A stretch of DNA of 48,882 nt from Paucisalibacillus globulus DSM 18846. GTDB taxonomy: Bacteria; Bacillota; Bacilli; Bacillales; Amphibacillaceae. The position numbers were made by a program, and so were the translations under genes. Under the pieces are notes generated by a model. That model did no database searches, was not told the DNA's origin, and was given only the letters and a program-made list of their open reading frames with translations. This document shows, in pieces, positions 47,336-48,882 of the stretch (within the stretch, counting starts at the first letter, position 1; each line of letters opens with the position of its first letter). The stretch lies in NCBI RefSeq assembly GCF_000482485.1, contig NZ_KI519436.1, positions 1-48,882 of the forward strand, written 5' to 3'.

Positions 47336-48030
47336 TTCATCATACAGTAATATTCGGTGAAAATGTTGAAATGGGTGATTATGTAAAAATAGAGAAGAAT
47401 GTCACGATTGGAGATAATGTGGTAATAGGGGAATTTGTCGTCATAAAGGAAGGTACAGAAATAGGAAGTAATGTAATAATTGGGGATCTTTCTATAGTTG
47501 GCAAGAAACCTGTATCTAATAATAATATGTCAAGAAAACCAAATATATCTTCTGCTGCTCTATCCATTGGGGATGGTGTAATAATTGGGTGTAATACGGT
47601 ACTCTTTACTGGAACTGCTATCCAAAAAGATGCATTTATTGGTGACTTAGCTAGCATAAGAGAAAAAGTAGTTATAGGAGAAGCTAGTATTATAGGGCGA
47701 AATGCAATAATTGAGATGAATACGATGATTGGTAGATACGTTACGATTCAAACGGGGGCATATATAACTGCTGATATGATAATAGAAGATAATGTATTTA
47801 TTGGACCATGCTGTTCGACTTCAAATGATAAATACATGGGGATAGGTAACTATAAACATCAAGGACCAATTATTCGGCAAGGGGCAAAAATAGGAAATAA
47901 TGCAACGCTTCTTCCGGGAATAACAATCGGTAAGCAAGCTATCGTTGGAGCAGGATCTGTAGTAACCAAAAGTGTGCCTGATAAGCATACAGTTGTTGGT
48001 AATCCAGCTATATCAATATATATGAAATAG
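47332..48030 (+). CDS. Hexapeptide-repeat N-acyltransferase (WbpD-like)
   Basis: A 232-aa left-handed beta-helix acyltransferase. Hexapeptide repeats run through most of the protein (VKIEKNVTIGDNVVIGEFVVI onward) and end with KIGNNATLLPGITIGKQAIVGAGSVVTKSVPDKHTVVGNPA. It should acetylate the 3-amino group to make UDP-2,3-diacetamido-2,3-dideoxy-uronic acid. It is the last gene of the three-gene unit, and a terminator follows. Confidence 0.9.
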   Translation: MIHHTVIFGENVEMGDYVKIEKNVTIGDNVVIGEFVVIKEGTEIGSNVIIGDLSIVGKKPVSNNNMSRKPNISSAALSIGDGVIIGCNTVLFTGTAIQKDAFIGDLASIREKVVIGEASIIGRNAIIEMNTMIGRYVTIQTGAYITADMIIEDNVFIGPCCSTSNDKYMGIGNYKHQGPIIRQGAKIGNNATLLPGITIGKQAIVGAGSVVTKSVPDKHTVVGNPAISIYMK

Positions 48031-48046
48031 TATAAAAAGTAGCGGA

Positions 48047-48085
48047 GCCGTTTGAGGTAGGTAATATCTTGAACGGTTTTTTTTA
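48047..48085 (+). terminator. Terminator of the sugar operon
   Basis: CCGTTTGAG (48048-48056) pairs with CTTGAACGG (48068-48076), including two G:U pairs, and is followed by eight T residues. Confidence 0.85.
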
Positions 48086-48186
48086 TGTGAGGATATATCT
48101 ATTGGTTGTTATTTTCTAGTAATAGTTCAATCATCTAAAAAATGCCTTTAGAATAGCACAATTGAAGCTACCAAGGGTTAACGGCC

Positions 48187-48217
48187 TGAACAAGCAATTG
48201 AAGAATTACATACTATA
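48187..48217 (+). promoter_or_regulatory. Candidate sporulation promoter of the collagen-like gene (SigK, or SigG)
   Basis: A perfect CATANNNTA -10 (CATACTATA, 48209-48217) lies 17 nt after an AC dinucleotide (48190-48191), matching the SigK pattern. TGAACA (48187-48192) would alternatively be a near-match to a SigG -35. A mother-cell (SigK) origin is usual for spore-surface collagen proteins. Confidence 0.65.
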
Positions 48218-48283
48218 ATTTGAGTTTTGGTATTAGATAAGTTCTAGTAGAAAACTAAATAAATAGTAAAGGAGGATACTAGT

Positions 48284-48882
48284 TTGTCGATAAATAATTT
48301 AATTGTTAATGGTAGCTTTGAGACGGGTGACTTTACAGGTTGGCAAGCAATAAATGCTGATATTACTAATCAATTTGCGCATTCAGGAGATTATTCAGCA
48401 AGACTTGCTAATAGTTCAGTCGTTGCTTCGTTATCACAAGTAGTTCCCGCAGAGCCAGGGAGAGGATATGTATTTTTAGTCTCTCTATCTAAAAGTAATC
48501 TTCAACAAAGTCCAAGAATCGATCTTGAAGTCCTATTTCTAGATGCTGCTGACAATATAATAGGAGTAGGTCTAGAAGTGGAAATTGAATATGGTAATAT
48601 CCCTGTAGTGGTAGATGATACCTGGTTAGAGATATACCAGACAACAGGAATTGCACCAGTGGGAACAACACAAGCACAAGTTATGATAAGTAAACAAATC
48701 AGTGCCTTAAGTGCTCCTTTTGTGTATGTTGATGATGTAGATTTACTTGAAAGTGAAGGGGATGGCCCAACAGGTCCAACCGGAGCAACTGGAGTAACAG
48801 GCCCAACTGGAGCAACCGGAGCGACCGGAGCAACTGGGGTAGCCGGAGCGACCGGAGCGACCGGAGCAACTGGAGCAACTGG
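48284..48882 (+). CDS. Collagen-like spore-surface protein with NTTRR-F1 head (3' truncated by window)
   Basis: TTG start at 48284, preceded by AAAGGAGGATAC. Residues 1-160 form an NTTRR-F1-type head ([40 protein letters not shown]), a beta-sandwich module I recall from Firmicutes collagen-like proteins. From residue 161 (48764) Gly-X-Y repeats follow ([19 protein letters not shown]...), dominated by GAT. The frame is open to the window end after 199 codons. BclA-type proteins form hair-like filaments on the exosporium and are glycosylated on Thr of GPT. The head here differs from the BclA localisation sequence. Confidence 0.92.
   Translation, partial: MSINNLIVNGSFETGDFTGWQAINADITNQFAHSGDYSARLANSSVVASLSQVVPAEPGRGYVFLVSLSKSNLQQSPRIDLEVLFLDAADNIIGVGLEVEIEYGNIPVVVDDTWLEIYQTTGIAPVGTTQAQVMISKQISALSAPFVYVDDVDLLESEGDGPTGPTGATGVTGPTGATGATGATGVAGATGATGATGAT

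Noticed and set aside
48764-48882. CRISPR array or microsatellite
   Set aside because: The 9-bp periodicity comes from Gly-X-Thr codons in an open frame; there are no spacers.

Overview
The window reads as chromosomal DNA of a low-GC, endospore-forming Bacillaceae member. An Oceanobacillus, Ornithinibacillus or Virgibacillus type is likely, but the genus is my guess. The grounds are the AT-rich sequence, strong AGGAGG-type ribosome sites, a gerA-type germination operon, a collagen-like spore-surface protein with a probable sporulation promoter, CIRCE-controlled groESL, several T-box leaders and an L-box, and gene order that tracks the Bacillus subtilis ydiA-groEL segment.

Layout. 1-430: tRNA-fMet and tRNA-Asp. 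480-4,090: thiL-tsaE-tsaB-rimI-tsaD, the t6A tRNA modification operon. 4,090-4,260: a cluster of DnaA-box-like sequences. 4,350-10,760: a small lipoprotein, the ABC-F protein YdiF, the redox repressor Rex, YdiK, YdiL and groES-groEL. 11,070-14,590: an operon of ketoacyl synthase, acyl-activating ligase and hotdog thioesterase. 14,600-17,360: a decayed IS3-type element, a frameshifted membrane protein gene and an alpha/beta hydrolase. 17,580-19,740: a TetR/DHA2-efflux pair. 19,930-21,510: a lysine-riboswitch-controlled aspartokinase. 21,580-25,990: a T-box (apparent Met specifier) leader, a SAM hydroxide adenosyltransferase and a complete ECF transporter. 26,090-29,930: large catalase, then an NADH oxidase preceded by three Rex/Fnr-type operators. 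30,050-31,920: the Ser/Thr transporter gene sstT (minus strand) behind two tandem T-boxes that both read ACC (Thr). 32,040-36,040: a gerA-type operon with a 54-codon fourth ORF. 36,320-39,480: a PepSY protein and a second TetR/DHA2 pair with a structured leader. 39,645-43,300: SigW-type promoter and pspA-ydjG-ydjH-ydjI. 43,450-48,882: a tiny Cys-containing basic protein, four enzymes of a UDP-2,3-diacetamido-uronic-acid type pathway, and the start of an NTTRR-F1/collagen-repeat protein cut by the window edge.

How the parts connect. Rex is encoded here, and sites of its consensus lie before rex itself and around the nox promoter, which suggests a local NADH-sensing circuit. The 21.6-26.0 kb block reads as a methionine-starvation module: an importer plus an enzyme that releases methionine from SAM. 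The last 5 kb pairs activated-sugar synthesis with a collagen-like spore-surface protein, which suggests a spore glycoprotein coat, though no glycosyltransferase lies inside the window. Most other genes are ordinary Bacillaceae housekeeping or stress functions.
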